NCBI RefSeq assembly: GCF_042684505.1
Contig: NZ_JBHULT010000006.1
Span: 186,001 to 250,000 of the forward strand
Source of the DNA: Salinimicrobium flavum
GTDB taxonomy: Bacteria > Bacteroidota > Bacteroidia > Flavobacteriales > Flavobacteriaceae
Direction: 5' to 3'
DNA length: 64,000 bases
Shown here: piece by piece, positions 47,862-55,428 of the stretch
Position numbering within the stretch: position 1 is the first letter of the stretch
How the letters are laid out: each line of letters begins with the position of its first letter
Translations under genes and position numbers: made by a program
The notes under the pieces: generated by a model
Seen by the model: only the letters and a program-made list of their open reading frames with translations
Told to the model about the DNA's origin: nothing
Database searches by the model: none

Positions 47862-49411
47862 TACTTGATGAGGTGAGAAGGTTTCAATAAGTCTGCGACC
47901 GTCTTTACCGGGTTGAAGGTTTCAACGGGCACCTCGACGAAAATACTTATCCAGTCAGACATTGCCCCGTTCCATAAGCCCGGAAGTTCAAGAGCTTTGA
48001 GTTCTTTCCCATCTCTGGTCTTGTTCGAAATAAAGCTGGTCTTTTCGTCCACGAATTGATGAAGATCGAATTTTTCTCCTTTAAAGTTCATAAAAGAACA
48101 AACAATATCAACGGGATTAAAATGAGTGGCCTCCTGGGCTATTTTACTTTGCTGGTAATTCTCATGATCAATTTGGGAACTCTCGACTATTTGAAGGGAG
48201 ATATCCCCGTTCTCATGGGTTACCCAAAAAGGTCCCCCGCCCGGTTCACCTTCATTTCTAACCATGCCGCAAACTCTTACAGGGCGGTCCATTTTTCTTT
48301 TTAAAGCCGAAATTTTCTCCTCCTTTGATAGTTCGTCGAATTGTATGCTCAATCCCGAATTAAGTTTTTTCTGAAGAAAAGAAATCATTTCTTCCAACTC
48401 CTCTTCTGAAGGTTCTTTCTCGAGTTTCGTTAGAGATTCAAAGACCTTCGCCTGTAAGTCCAGGAGTTTCCCGGCAAGCATTTGTTTATTTTCAGCCAGT
48501 ATCTTCCTGTTCTTTGGGATAACTACATTATCAATATTCTTAATAAATATAAGGTCTGCTTCCCGGTCATTCAGGTTTTCTATAAGGGCGCCGTGCCCAC
48601 CGGGTCTAAAGAATATTTCGCCGTTCTCATCTCTAAACGGTTCGTTTTCTTTGGTAACCGCAATTGTATCTGTCTTAGAGTCCTGGAATGAATAGGTGAT
48701 CTCAAAATCCTTTGAGCTTTCTTTCTCGACGATGGGAACGATCCTGGTAGCTTCTTCTTCAAACTTTGAAAGGTGTTCTTCTGCTACAGTAAAATGGATC
48801 CTGACCTTATTCCCTGCAACGGCGTAATCTACCGCCTCTCTTAAATGCTCTTCAAAAGCAGTGGCTAAATGGTCTTCATACTTATGAAAAGGTACCAGGC
48901 CTTTTGGATAATCCCCCAGGTTTAACCCCTCCTCTCCAAGCATCATTCTTACAAAGAGCAGCTTTTGTTCGTTTTCAGGAAGTGAATCGTAATCTCGCCC
49001 GTTCTCTTTTATCTGCTGAAGCACTGTTTCGTAAAAAGGAAGGTCTTTCATTCGGCTGAAGAACAACTCCAGTTTGGGATTATTCTTTCTTTCAATATAG
49101 TGATCCAGATCTTCTTCATTTGGATCAAATTCTTTAAGGAAGTTATAAAAGGCCTTAAACATTCTTGTAGCGGCCCCCGAGGCCGGAACGAACTTCAGAA
49201 TTTTCAGATCATCTTTTCTTGAATTATATAAGGCTATGAGATCTTCTTTTTCATTTTCATCGATAGCCAGAATGCCATTTCTCAAAGTGGCCGCCTCTCG
49301 AATATTGACTGAAACATTACCCTTTTTAAAAATCGAAATTTGTTCCTCTACCTTCTGGAAACTGATCCCTTTTTTTTCAATCTGTGAAATATCTTGTGTG
49401 CTAAAGCCCAA
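47861..49411 (-). CDS. DUF4301 family protein
   Basis: A 516-residue cytoplasmic protein. It begins with a helical part (1-60), then carries LKILKFVPASGAATRMFKAFYNF near residue 72 and many charged segments. VIPKNRKILAENKQMLAGKLL and FRPGGHGALIENLNDREADLIF resemble sugar-nucleotidyltransferase style loops. It matches DUF4301, a Bacteroidota family whose function is unknown. Its place between the NadR-like kinase and ArfB, with overlaps on both sides (11 bases and 1 base), suggests a role in the same transcript, but nothing shows which substrate it uses. Confidence 0.85.
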   Translation of the reverse strand: MGFSTQDISQIEKKGISFQKVEEQISIFKKGNVSVNIREAATLRNGILAIDENEKEDLIALYNSRKDDLKILKFVPASGAATRMFKAFYNFLKEFDPNEEDLDHYIERKNNPKLELFFSRMKDLPFYETVLQQIKENGRDYDSLPENEQKLLFVRMMLGEEGLNLGDYPKGLVPFHKYEDHLATAFEEHLREAVDYAVAGNKVRIHFTVAEEHLSKFEEEATRIVPIVEKESSKDFEITYSFQDSKTDTIAVTKENEPFRDENGEIFFRPGGHGALIENLNDREADLIFIKNIDNVVIPKNRKILAENKQMLAGKLLDLQAKVFESLTKLEKEPSEEELEEMISFLQKKLNSGLSIQFDELSKEEKISALKRKMDRPVRVCGMVRNEGEPGGGPFWVTHENGDISLQIVESSQIDHENYQQSKIAQEATHFNPVDIVCSFMNFKGEKFDLHQFVDEKTSFISNKTRDGKELKALELPGLWNGAMSDWISIFVEVPVETFNPVKTVADLLKPSHLIK

Positions 49412-49979
49412 CTTCGTTCTTTTTTAAAAGTTCTTCAATCATTTTTACTGCCGTTTCAAATCGCTCCTGAAAATTTCCTTCCAAAATGTGATACGGCTTG
49501 TTGTAATCATCCAATGGTTTTTTGAATTTTTCGAACATTAGCTCCCTTTCAAAGGGCCTGTCGCGCAAATCATCTTTAACCCATGGAATGTCAATATACA
49601 TTAAAAAATAAAGATCGTAATGTGCCTTTAACGCATGTTTAAGAAGTCCAGGGTCGCAGTGTCCTTCATAATAAGCCTGTGAATAAACAACAGTTTCAAG
49701 GAGATTTGTGTCACAGAAAAGTACCCGGTTAGCCTCTGCAGCTTTTTGGTTTTCGAGTTCCATTTGGCCGTGTGCAATTGGCAGAATATCTTCGGGAGCA
49801 CATGCCTTTTGCTCCTCATCCCACTTTTGCTGAAGATAATCCCTTGAAAATTCGGGCACCCATTCAGTTTCAAAATGAGCCGCCAGCATTTGTGCCAGGG
49901 TAGTCTTTCCTGTAGACTCAGGCCCGTAAAAAACTACTTTCAGGATGTCACATGTCCTTTGCTCAAGCTTCTTTTCCAT
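49401..49979 (-). CDS. NadR-like ATP-dependent kinase
   Basis: A 192-residue P-loop protein with Walker A FYGPESTGKTTLAQ (17-30). WVPEFSRDYLQQKWDEEQ, ILPIAHGQMELENQK, FCDTNLLETVVYSQAYYEG and VKDDLRDRPF track the ribosylnicotinamide-kinase domain of NadR. The nucleotidyltransferase domain of NadR is missing. The family-based reading is phosphorylation of nicotinamide riboside. Because the genes upstream encode a PnuC-family transporter and a thiamine-binding protein, thiamine is an alternative substrate. Overlaps the transporter gene by 40 bases and DUF4301 by 11. Confidence 0.82.
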   Translation of the reverse strand: MEKKLEQRTCDILKVVFYGPESTGKTTLAQMLAAHFETEWVPEFSRDYLQQKWDEEQKACAPEDILPIAHGQMELENQKAAEANRVLFCDTNLLETVVYSQAYYEGHCDPGLLKHALKAHYDLYFLMYIDIPWVKDDLRDRPFERELMFEKFKKPLDDYNKPYHILEGNFQERFETAVKMIEELLKKNEVGL

Positions 49980-50572
49980 GTTTTGTAACCGTAATAGGCA
50001 ATGATGGTAAATAATAAATATTGAAGGCTGGTAAAGGTAAGGCCTTTATAGAAATACAGGGGTACAGAGATTATATCGCCTACGATCCAGTAGATCCAGT
50101 TCTCGAGCTTTTTGCGTGCCATGAGCCACATCCCTACAAAAAATATGGCGGTGGTAATCGTATCTACATAGGCTGTCCAGCTGTTCCATTTGTCAAACCA
50201 GGTGTAGATCCCGAATGTGAACAACCAGGTCGCTATGAAGATCAAAATACTCCACAGATGTTCTTTTTTAGTGGCTTTAGTAATAGGAATATAATGAACG
50301 GCATCAACTTTACGGGTCCATACATACCAGCCGTAAATACTCATGGTAGAGTAGTAAAAATTGATCATCATGTCGCCCAGTAACCCCCATTGCCAAAGCA
50401 GGTAGACAAAAATTACCGTGCTAACGATCCCGGTTGGATAAACAAGAATATTCTCCTGTTTAGAGAACCATACCGAAAGGAAACCGAAGATAACCGCGAT
50501 GATCTCTAAAACAATAAAAAGGGTTGGATAATCCTGGTACTGCTGAAAAAAGAAATCAAAAATCGGCTGCAT
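49940..50572 (-). CDS. PnuC-family vitamin transporter (nicotinamide riboside or thiamine)
   Basis: A 210-residue membrane protein with about seven helices. The signatures are WFSKQENILVYPTGIVSTVI, LLGDMMINFYYSTMSIYGWY, and the late ENWIYWIVGDIISVPLYFYKG, all characteristic of the PnuC family. PnuC members take up nicotinamide riboside; the PnuT branch takes up thiamine. Sequence alone does not decide which. Its first 17 bases overlap the thiamine-binding protein gene, and its end overlaps the kinase by 40 bases. Transport is by facilitated diffusion, so trapping by a kinase is expected, which fits the next gene. Confidence 0.87.
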   Translation of the reverse strand: MQPIFDFFFQQYQDYPTLFIVLEIIAVIFGFLSVWFSKQENILVYPTGIVSTVIFVYLLWQWGLLGDMMINFYYSTMSIYGWYVWTRKVDAVHYIPITKATKKEHLWSILIFIATWLFTFGIYTWFDKWNSWTAYVDTITTAIFFVGMWLMARKKLENWIYWIVGDIISVPLYFYKGLTFTSLQYLLFTIIAYYGYKTWKRSLSKGHVTS

Positions 50573-50816
50573 AGTCGCTTCTGTTGCTCTTAACGAGCTT
50601 CATGGTCAATATCACATGATCAAGAGCCTGGAAAGTCTCCTTCACCTCTTCTGTCATGAATTCCATGATCTTATCATAATCCCCATATATTTGAGTGCTT
50701 AGCGGATTTTCAAGAACGGTGAATCCCGAAGTTCTTAATTTTTTAATGAATTCTTTTATCGGGGCTTCAAAGTCATCCTGAAGTGGAGTCAGGGCAAGTT
50801 CTAATGAAATTTGCAT
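50556..50816 (-). CDS. Thiamine-binding protein, MTH1187/YkoF-like
   Basis: An 86-residue alpha/beta protein matching the thiamine-binding (DUF77) family: MQISLELALTPLQDDFEAPI, then IKKLRTSGFTVLENPLSTQIYGDYDKIM and the final VILTMKLVKSN. YkoF, a relative with two such domains, binds thiamine and its hydroxymethylpyrimidine part. First gene of the overlapping vitamin cassette, with its own TAATTTTG promoter box and no TPP riboswitch in its roughly 45-base leader. This is the main reason to suspect that the cassette handles thiamine. Confidence 0.82.
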   Translation of the reverse strand: MQISLELALTPLQDDFEAPIKEFIKKLRTSGFTVLENPLSTQIYGDYDKIMEFMTEEVKETFQALDHVILTMKLVKSNRSDYAADF

Positions 50817-50866
50817 AGGTGTGGTTTTAAGGATTAAAAAAAGTCCTTCAGTCTTCGGTACAATTT

Positions 50867-50874
50867 CAAAATTA
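50867..50874 (-). promoter_or_regulatory. TAnnTTTG promoter box for the vitamin cassette
   Basis: TAATTTTG on the minus strand, 51 bases before the first cassette gene. No riboswitch fits in the remaining leader. Confidence 0.55.
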
Positions 50875-50921
50875 GGAAGAATAGTACATCCTGCCTGAAT
50901 TTTCTATGATTAATTAATTTT

Positions 50922-51632
50922 TCAAGAGAGGAAGAAATCCTCATTTTCAAAGGCAGTACCCACCACGACCATATCTGCACCCGCAGTATAGGCTTCTGAA
51001 AGTGCTTCGGCAGAACGAATTCCCCCGCCAACAATTAGCGGCACAGAAATGGCTTTTTTCACCAGGGAAATAATTTGGGCCGAAACAGGGAATTTTGCCC
51101 CGCTACCCGCTTCCAGATATACAAGTCCCTTCCCTGAATATTCTCCGGCTAAAGCAGTGTTCACTATAGTTTCAGGGTCTTTGGGAGAGAGCGGACTGGT
51201 TTGACTTACGTGATGAACCGCACATTCCTTCCCTCCATCAACAAGGATGTACCCGGTGGGAATGATCTCCAGTTGTGTTTGTCTAATCTTATTTACAGAT
51301 CTTACCTGTTGCCCGATCAGGAACTCAGGATTCCTTCCTGAAAGCAGGCTTAGGAAAAATAAGGCATCTGCTGCACCTGTTATATGGGAGTGATCACCCG
51401 GGAACAAAATTACGGGAAGTTGGGTTTCAGCTTTCAAAGCCTTAACGCAAGCCTCGGTCCTGCCATTTTCAACCCTGCTGCCTCCCACCAGGATGTGAGT
51501 AGCCTGCCGAGGTATCTTCCGAAGAAATTCTGAAGCTGAATCTGTTTTAAATTTATCGGGATCAATGAGGACGGCAAGTAATTTTTCTTCAGCCGCAGCG
51601 GACTTAAGGATATTAGTTAATACCTGGCTCAT
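50922..51632 (-). CDS. pcrB: Geranylgeranylglyceryl/heptaprenylglyceryl phosphate synthase (PcrB family)
   Basis: A 236-residue TIM-barrel protein. LLAVLIDPDKF (19-29), ILVGGSRVENG, VILFPGDHSHI, LVYLEAGSGA, LIVGGGIRS and AGADMVVVGTAFE are the family motifs. Archaeal enzymes join geranylgeranyl diphosphate to glycerol-1-phosphate. Bacterial PcrB of Bacillus uses heptaprenyl diphosphate, and Bacteroidota carry a separate group. The prenyl length cannot be read by eye. The phosphopantetheinyl transferase gene is 3 bases upstream, so both belong to one mRNA. It needs glycerol-1-phosphate, whose source is not visible here. Confidence 0.9.
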   Translation of the reverse strand: MSQVLTNILKSAAAEEKLLAVLIDPDKFKTDSASEFLRKIPRQATHILVGGSRVENGRTEACVKALKAETQLPVILFPGDHSHITGAADALFFLSLLSGRNPEFLIGQQVRSVNKIRQTQLEIIPTGYILVDGGKECAVHHVSQTSPLSPKDPETIVNTALAGEYSGKGLVYLEAGSGAKFPVSAQIISLVKKAISVPLIVGGGIRSAEALSEAYTAGADMVVVGTAFENEDFFLS

Positions 51633-51635
51633 GAA

Positions 51636-52280
51636 TTATGAAGGTTTTTCTTCCTTGGGTACCGCGAAAACACAGGTAAAACCTTCGAATTCCAGGAATT
51701 GAAAATTGAACCAGGAAGTGGAGCCATTAAAAAATACCTTCCCGGTGGTTTTCTGATCATCAAAATCAAAATCGGTGATATTAATGTGTTGCAAAAAACT
51801 CACTTTTCGTTTGGCATAGAGTTTATAAACCGCTTCTTTGGCCCCCCATACAATAGTTAGTTTCCTTATCAAAGCCTCAGCATTGGCCAAAGTACGGTAT
51901 TCTTCAATAGGGGTGAATTTGTGTGCAATAAGAAGGATCTTGTCCCGCTGTTTCTCAATGTCTATCCCTACCTCCCGGTCTCCGATTATAATTGCCGAAA
52001 AGATAAAAGAATGGGTAATAGAGATGTGTTTGCCATCCCTAAGGTGCGGTTTACCTTCCTCATCATAGAAGAGATCATGATCTGTGTAGCCTTCGGCGGC
52101 CAGTAAATGCCTCACACTCATGAATCCACGCTTGTGCAGGTCGCTTTTCATCCCATCTACGCGCTCCCGGCAATGAGTGGTAAGATCAATTCCACGGTTA
52201 AGGTCCTCATAAGGCTCTTCTATCTTCCAAATGAGCACTTTAGTGCCTGGATTTATTGTTATCGTTTTGTAAAGGGGCAT
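51636..52280 (-). CDS. 4'-phosphopantetheinyl transferase superfamily protein
   Basis: A 214-residue Sfp-like enzyme. The magnesium-binding signatures are VGIDIEK (about 122-128) and the later WGAKEAVYKLYAKR, with a conserved HISITHSFIFSAIII block before them. It attaches phosphopantetheine from CoA to acyl or peptidyl carrier proteins. Length is typical of the Sfp group, but the carrier protein is not in the window. It could equally be an AcpS-role enzyme in a genome lacking acpS. First gene of a unit with pcrB. Confidence 0.87.
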   Translation of the reverse strand: MPLYKTITINPGTKVLIWKIEEPYEDLNRGIDLTTHCRERVDGMKSDLHKRGFMSVRHLLAAEGYTDHDLFYDEEGKPHLRDGKHISITHSFIFSAIIIGDREVGIDIEKQRDKILLIAHKFTPIEEYRTLANAEALIRKLTIVWGAKEAVYKLYAKRKVSFLQHINITDFDFDDQKTTGKVFFNGSTSWFNFQFLEFEGFTCVFAVPKEEKPS

Positions 52281-52301
52281 AAAAAACTGTTAGATATTCT
52301 G

Positions 52302-52337
52302 TATCTTTGCCATTCTGAAAATGCAAAATCAAATATA
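52302..52337. promoter_or_regulatory. Face-to-face promoters of ahcY and the phosphopantetheinyl transferase gene
   Basis: TATCTTTG for the plus strand (52302-52309) and TATATTTG for the minus strand (52330-52337) point at each other. The two transcripts would start about ten bases apart and overlap in their first few bases, so initiation at one may block the other. Confidence 0.5.
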
Positions 52338-52342
52338 ATAAT

Positions 52343-53659
52343 ATGTCAACGAAAACAGTACCTTATACAGCGTATAAAGTAAAAGATATTTCCCTGGCCG
52401 ATTGGGGGAGAAAAGAAATAGAGCTTGCCGAAGCAGAGATGCCGGGACTAATGTCTCTCAGGGAAGAATTCAAGGATGAACAGCCATTAAAAGGCGCACG
52501 TATCGCAGGATGTCTTCACATGACCATCCAGACAGCCGTACTTATTGAAACTTTAGTGGCTTTAGGCGCAGAGGTGACCTGGAGTTCATGCAATATATTC
52601 TCTACTCAGGATCAGGCTGCAGCAGCCATCGCTGCTGCCGGGATACCGGTATATGCCTGGAAAGGAATGACCGCGGAAGAATTTGACTGGTGTATCGAAC
52701 AAACCCTTTTCTTTGGGGAAGACCGTAAGCCACTTAATATGATCCTTGATGATGGAGGGGACCTTACCAATATGGTTCTGGATCAATACCCTGAGCTGGC
52801 TGAAGGTATTAAAGGTCTTTCTGAAGAAACAACCACGGGAGTACACAGACTCTATGAGCGCATGAAGAACGGAACACTTCCCATGCCTGCGATCAATGTT
52901 AATGACTCGGTTACCAAATCTAAGTTTGATAACAAGTATGGATGTAGGGAAAGTGCTGTAGACGCCATTCGTCGCGCCACAGATGTGATGCTTGCCGGTA
53001 AAAGAGTTGTGGTATGTGGGTACGGGGATGTAGGTAAAGGTACCGCCGCTTCCTTTCGAGGAGCAGGTTCAATCGTAACCGTTACCGAGATCGACCCTAT
53101 TTGTGCATTGCAGGCCGCAATGGACGGATTTGAGGTGAAGAAACTGGAAACTGTTGCCCCAAAAGCAGATATAGTGATCACCACTACCGGGAACAAAGAT
53201 ATCGTGCGTGCTGAGCATTTCAAAGCAATGAAAGACAAAACCATTGTATGTAACATTGGTCATTTTGACAATGAGATCCAGGTATCCTGGCTAAATGACA
53301 ACTTTGGAGATACTAAGGTAGAGATCAAACCACAGGTTGATAAATATACCATTGACGGGAAAGACATCATTCTTTTAGCTGAAGGTCGTTTGGTGAACCT
53401 TGGATGTGCTACCGGTCACCCAAGCTTCGTAATGAGTAACTCATTTACGAATCAGACCCTTGCTCAAATAGAATTGTGGAAGAATACAGATAAGTACAAG
53501 AATGAAGTTTATATGCTACCAAAGCATCTGGATGAAAAGGTTGCCAAGCTTCATCTTGAAAAGATAGGAGTTGAATTGACGGAACTAAATGAGGACCAGG
53601 CCAAATATATTGGCGTAACCGTAGAAGGTCCATTCAAACCTGAATATTACAGATATTAA
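52343..53659 (+). CDS. ahcY: Adenosylhomocysteinase
   Basis: A 438-residue enzyme. The catalytic region runs GCLHMTIQTAVLIETLVALG, then ILDDGGDLTNM. NAD binding is at VVVCGYGDVGKGTAASFRG with the acidic end VTEIDP, and NIGHFDNEIQV is conserved. The C-terminal KPEYYRY is typical. It hydrolyses S-adenosylhomocysteine to adenosine and homocysteine. No SAH riboswitch is visible upstream; the mRNA leader is about 30 bases. A terminator follows. Confidence 0.98.
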   Translation: MSTKTVPYTAYKVKDISLADWGRKEIELAEAEMPGLMSLREEFKDEQPLKGARIAGCLHMTIQTAVLIETLVALGAEVTWSSCNIFSTQDQAAAAIAAAGIPVYAWKGMTAEEFDWCIEQTLFFGEDRKPLNMILDDGGDLTNMVLDQYPELAEGIKGLSEETTTGVHRLYERMKNGTLPMPAINVNDSVTKSKFDNKYGCRESAVDAIRRATDVMLAGKRVVVCGYGDVGKGTAASFRGAGSIVTVTEIDPICALQAAMDGFEVKKLETVAPKADIVITTTGNKDIVRAEHFKAMKDKTIVCNIGHFDNEIQVSWLNDNFGDTKVEIKPQVDKYTIDGKDIILLAEGRLVNLGCATGHPSFVMSNSFTNQTLAQIELWKNTDKYKNEVYMLPKHLDEKVAKLHLEKIGVELTELNEDQAKYIGVTVEGPFKPEYYRY

Positions 53660-53689
53660 TTCTTAAGATAATTCAGGATCTCTAAACCT

Positions 53690-53719
53690 CCTCCTTGTTA
53701 AACAGGGAGGATTTTTTTT
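53690..53719 (+). terminator. Intrinsic terminator after ahcY
   Basis: CCTCCTTGTT (53690-53699) pairs with AACAGGGAGG (53701-53710), one wobble, followed by eight T. Confidence 0.88.
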
Positions 53720-53727
53720 GACCGGTT

Positions 53728-54039
53728 TTAAAGGCCACTCATTATAAGGAGTGTAGTTATTATAATTACTAAAACTGCCAGCAAAAACCAGGTTCGGGTA
53801 GAGATTATGGAGGTTTTCCTACCCTGCGCTGATTTCTCCTCTATGAGACCATTCTCACGCAATATCTCCCGGGCTTCACCTTCCTGCTTTTCAGCTACCT
53901 GCACCCTTACTCCCACCAGGAAGTTAGTATTGACATTTTCATCAAAGATCTTATAATCTATTTTGTGTTGTTCAAAAAGATTCCGTAGCAGGACGAGCTC
54001 ATTTTGCTGAGTGGTTTCAAGAATAGTGATGTAATTCAT
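53728..54039 (-). CDS. DUF2007 domain protein with C-terminal membrane helix (copy 1)
   Basis: A 103-residue protein. Residues 1-66 form the DUF2007 fold (MNYITILETTQQNELVLLRN, then VRVQVAEKQEGEAREILREN), a small ferredoxin-like domain once proposed to act in signalling. One transmembrane helix ends the protein (about 84-101, FLLAVLVIIITTLLIMSG). It is tail-anchored, so the domain should face the cytoplasm. Copy 2 lies 77 bases upstream in the same direction. Confidence 0.8.
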   Translation of the reverse strand: MNYITILETTQQNELVLLRNLFEQHKIDYKIFDENVNTNFLVGVRVQVAEKQEGEAREILRENGLIEEKSAQGRKTSIISTRTWFLLAVLVIIITTLLIMSGL

Positions 54040-54116
54040 TGTTGGCCAGTTTTCCGGAAAATTAGTAAAATGAATTTAAAAACCATTTACAGGAAAGAAG
54101 TTGAGGCTTTTTCAAA

Positions 54117-54446
54117 TCATGGAGCGCTCATGAACCACCATACAATAATGGCAACCACTACAAGGACAAGGGCCGCAAGGAAAAGGAACATCCACCGCTT
54201 CATGGGCCTGCGGGGTGTCCTTCTTTCGTGAGGAAATTCTTTAACAAATCCCGTTTGATGAAGCAGCTCCCTTGCTAGTTTCCGGTCTTTTTCGGCAACC
54301 ATAAAACGCTTATCGCTCACGGGAGGATCTCCCATAGCAGTACCTTCATCCTCTATTCTGAAATCGATCTTTTCTTCAGCAAAAAGGTTCTTTAATACAG
54401 ATACCTCACTTTTGTCCCTGGTACTATAAACGGAAATATAATTCAT
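54117..54446 (-). CDS. DUF2007 domain protein with C-terminal membrane helix (copy 2)
   Basis: A 109-residue relative of copy 1 with the same layout: MNYISVYSTRDKSEVSVLKNL, then RFMVAEKDRKLARELLHQTG, a basic linker (ERRTPRRPMKRW) and a terminal helix (about 86-104). The two share their opening and the AEKxxxxARExL motif but differ elsewhere, so the duplication is old. Function unknown. A tail-anchored cytoplasmic domain is expected. rpmA with its terminator lies further upstream. Confidence 0.8.
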   Translation of the reverse strand: MNYISVYSTRDKSEVSVLKNLFAEEKIDFRIEDEGTAMGDPPVSDKRFMVAEKDRKLARELLHQTGFVKEFPHERRTPRRPMKRWMFLFLAALVLVVVAIIVWWFMSAP

Positions 54447-54480
54447 GGCTTGAATTTTAAAGAACGCCTATTAAAGATAC

Positions 54481-54512
54481 AAAAAAACCCTTTCTGAAAT
54501 TCAGAAAGGGTT
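54481..54512 (-). terminator. Intrinsic terminator after rpmA
   Basis: AACCCTTTCTG (54486-54496) pairs with CAGAAAGGGTT (54502-54512) around AAATT. Seven T follow on the minus strand. Confidence 0.9.
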
Positions 54513-54535
54513 CATATCTTAAAAGAAAAAATTGA

Positions 54536-54796
54536 TTAAGCCTGGAACGGTTCGATAGAAACGTAAGACTTGTTGTTTTTCTTTTTAGTGAATTTTACAA
54601 CACCATCAACTCTGGCATGTAAAGTATGGTCTTTTCCTGCATACACATTCTCTCCCGGATTGTGGGCAGTACCTCTTTGTCTAACGATGATATTTCCTGC
54701 TATGGCAGCTTGTCCTCCAAAGATCTTAACACCTAGGCGTTTTGATTCTGATTCCCTACCGTTCTTGGAACTACCAACTCCTTTTTTGTGAGCCAT
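54536..54796 (-). CDS. rpmA: 50S ribosomal protein bL27
   Basis: An 86-residue bL27: MAHKKGVGSSKNGRESESKR, then the loop FGGQAAIAGNIIVRQRGTAH and HARVDGVVKFTKKKN. It lies near the peptidyl-transferase centre. No N-terminal cleaved extension like that of Firmicutes is present. It follows rplU after 26 bases in the usual rplU-rpmA pair. Confidence 0.97.
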   Translation of the reverse strand: MAHKKGVGSSKNGRESESKRLGVKIFGGQAAIAGNIIVRQRGTAHNPGENVYAGKDHTLHARVDGVVKFTKKKNNKSYVSIEPFQA

Positions 54797-54822
54797 TTTG
54801 TTTCGTTTTTACTGTTAAACTT

Positions 54823-55335
54823 TTAGCTTAAAGCAGCTATTAATTCAGCTTTTTTCATTGAAGAGTAACCTTCAATTCCTTTTTCTTTAGCCATTTCTCT
54901 TAATTCGACAACTGTGTTTGAACTAAGGTCATTCTTTGGAGCCTCATCCTTTTTAGAAGATTTTGTCTCTTCTTTTGAAGATTTTGGTTCTTCTTTTTTA
55001 GCCGAAGCGGCTTTTTTAGAACCTGACACAGAAATTCCTTCAATAGAAATTTCAGTAAGAGATTGACGGTGACCATTCTTTACACGGTAACCTTTTCTCC
55101 TCTTCTTCTTGAAAACAATAACTTTGTCTCCTTTTAGGTGCCTGGTGATCTTAGCATCTACCAAAGCTCCTTCTATAGCTGGGGCGCCTAAAGTAATGTT
55201 ATCACCGTCTCCTGTCAAAAGAATTTTGTCGAAAGAAACACTGTCTCCTTCTTCTCCTGAAAGACGATTAACAAATACTTTTTGGTCTTTTGCAACTTTA
55301 AATTGCTGCCCTGCTATCTCTACAATTGCGTACAT
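54823..55335 (-). CDS. rplU: 50S ribosomal protein bL21 with a C-terminal Rho-N/SAP-like domain
   Basis: A 170-residue protein. Residues 1-104 are bL21 (MYAIVEIAGQQFKVAKDQ, VIVFKKKRRKGYRVKNGHRQ, LTEISIEGI). A Lys/Ser/Glu-rich linker (about 107-133) joins a helical module at 135-170, LREMAKEKGIEGYSSMKKAEL, which looks like the helical Rho N-terminal/SAP module that binds nucleic acids. Ordinary bL21 ends near 103. I recall similar tails in other Bacteroidota. Whether the module sits on the ribosome or contacts mRNA is unknown. Confidence 0.95.
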   Translation of the reverse strand: MYAIVEIAGQQFKVAKDQKVFVNRLSGEEGDSVSFDKILLTGDGDNITLGAPAIEGALVDAKITRHLKGDKVIVFKKKRRKGYRVKNGHRQSLTEISIEGISVSGSKKAASAKKEEPKSSKEETKSSKKDEAPKNDLSSNTVVELREMAKEKGIEGYSSMKKAELIAALS

Positions 55336-55388
55336 AGCGACTTTAATTAAGGGTTTATTATACTCACCTGCTTATTTTCAGGCGGGTG

Positions 55389-55419
55389 CAAATATACTCC
55401 TAATTAATTAATTTGCAAA
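55389..55419 (-). promoter_or_regulatory. Promoter for rplU-rpmA with -33 and -7 elements
   Basis: TATATTTG (complement of 55389-55396) and TTTG (complement of 55416-55419) are separated by exactly 19 bases, the full Bacteroidota promoter consensus. This is the clearest promoter in the window. The leader is about 50 bases. Confidence 0.75.
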
Positions 55420-55428
55420 GGCATTATA

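Noticed and set aside
50817..50921. A second TPP riboswitch before the vitamin cassette
   Set aside because: The leader is only about 45 bases and lacks the CTGAGA, ACCC and AACCTG elements.
52281..52342. SAH riboswitch before ahcY
   Set aside because: The ahcY leader is about 30 bases and has no room for the structure.
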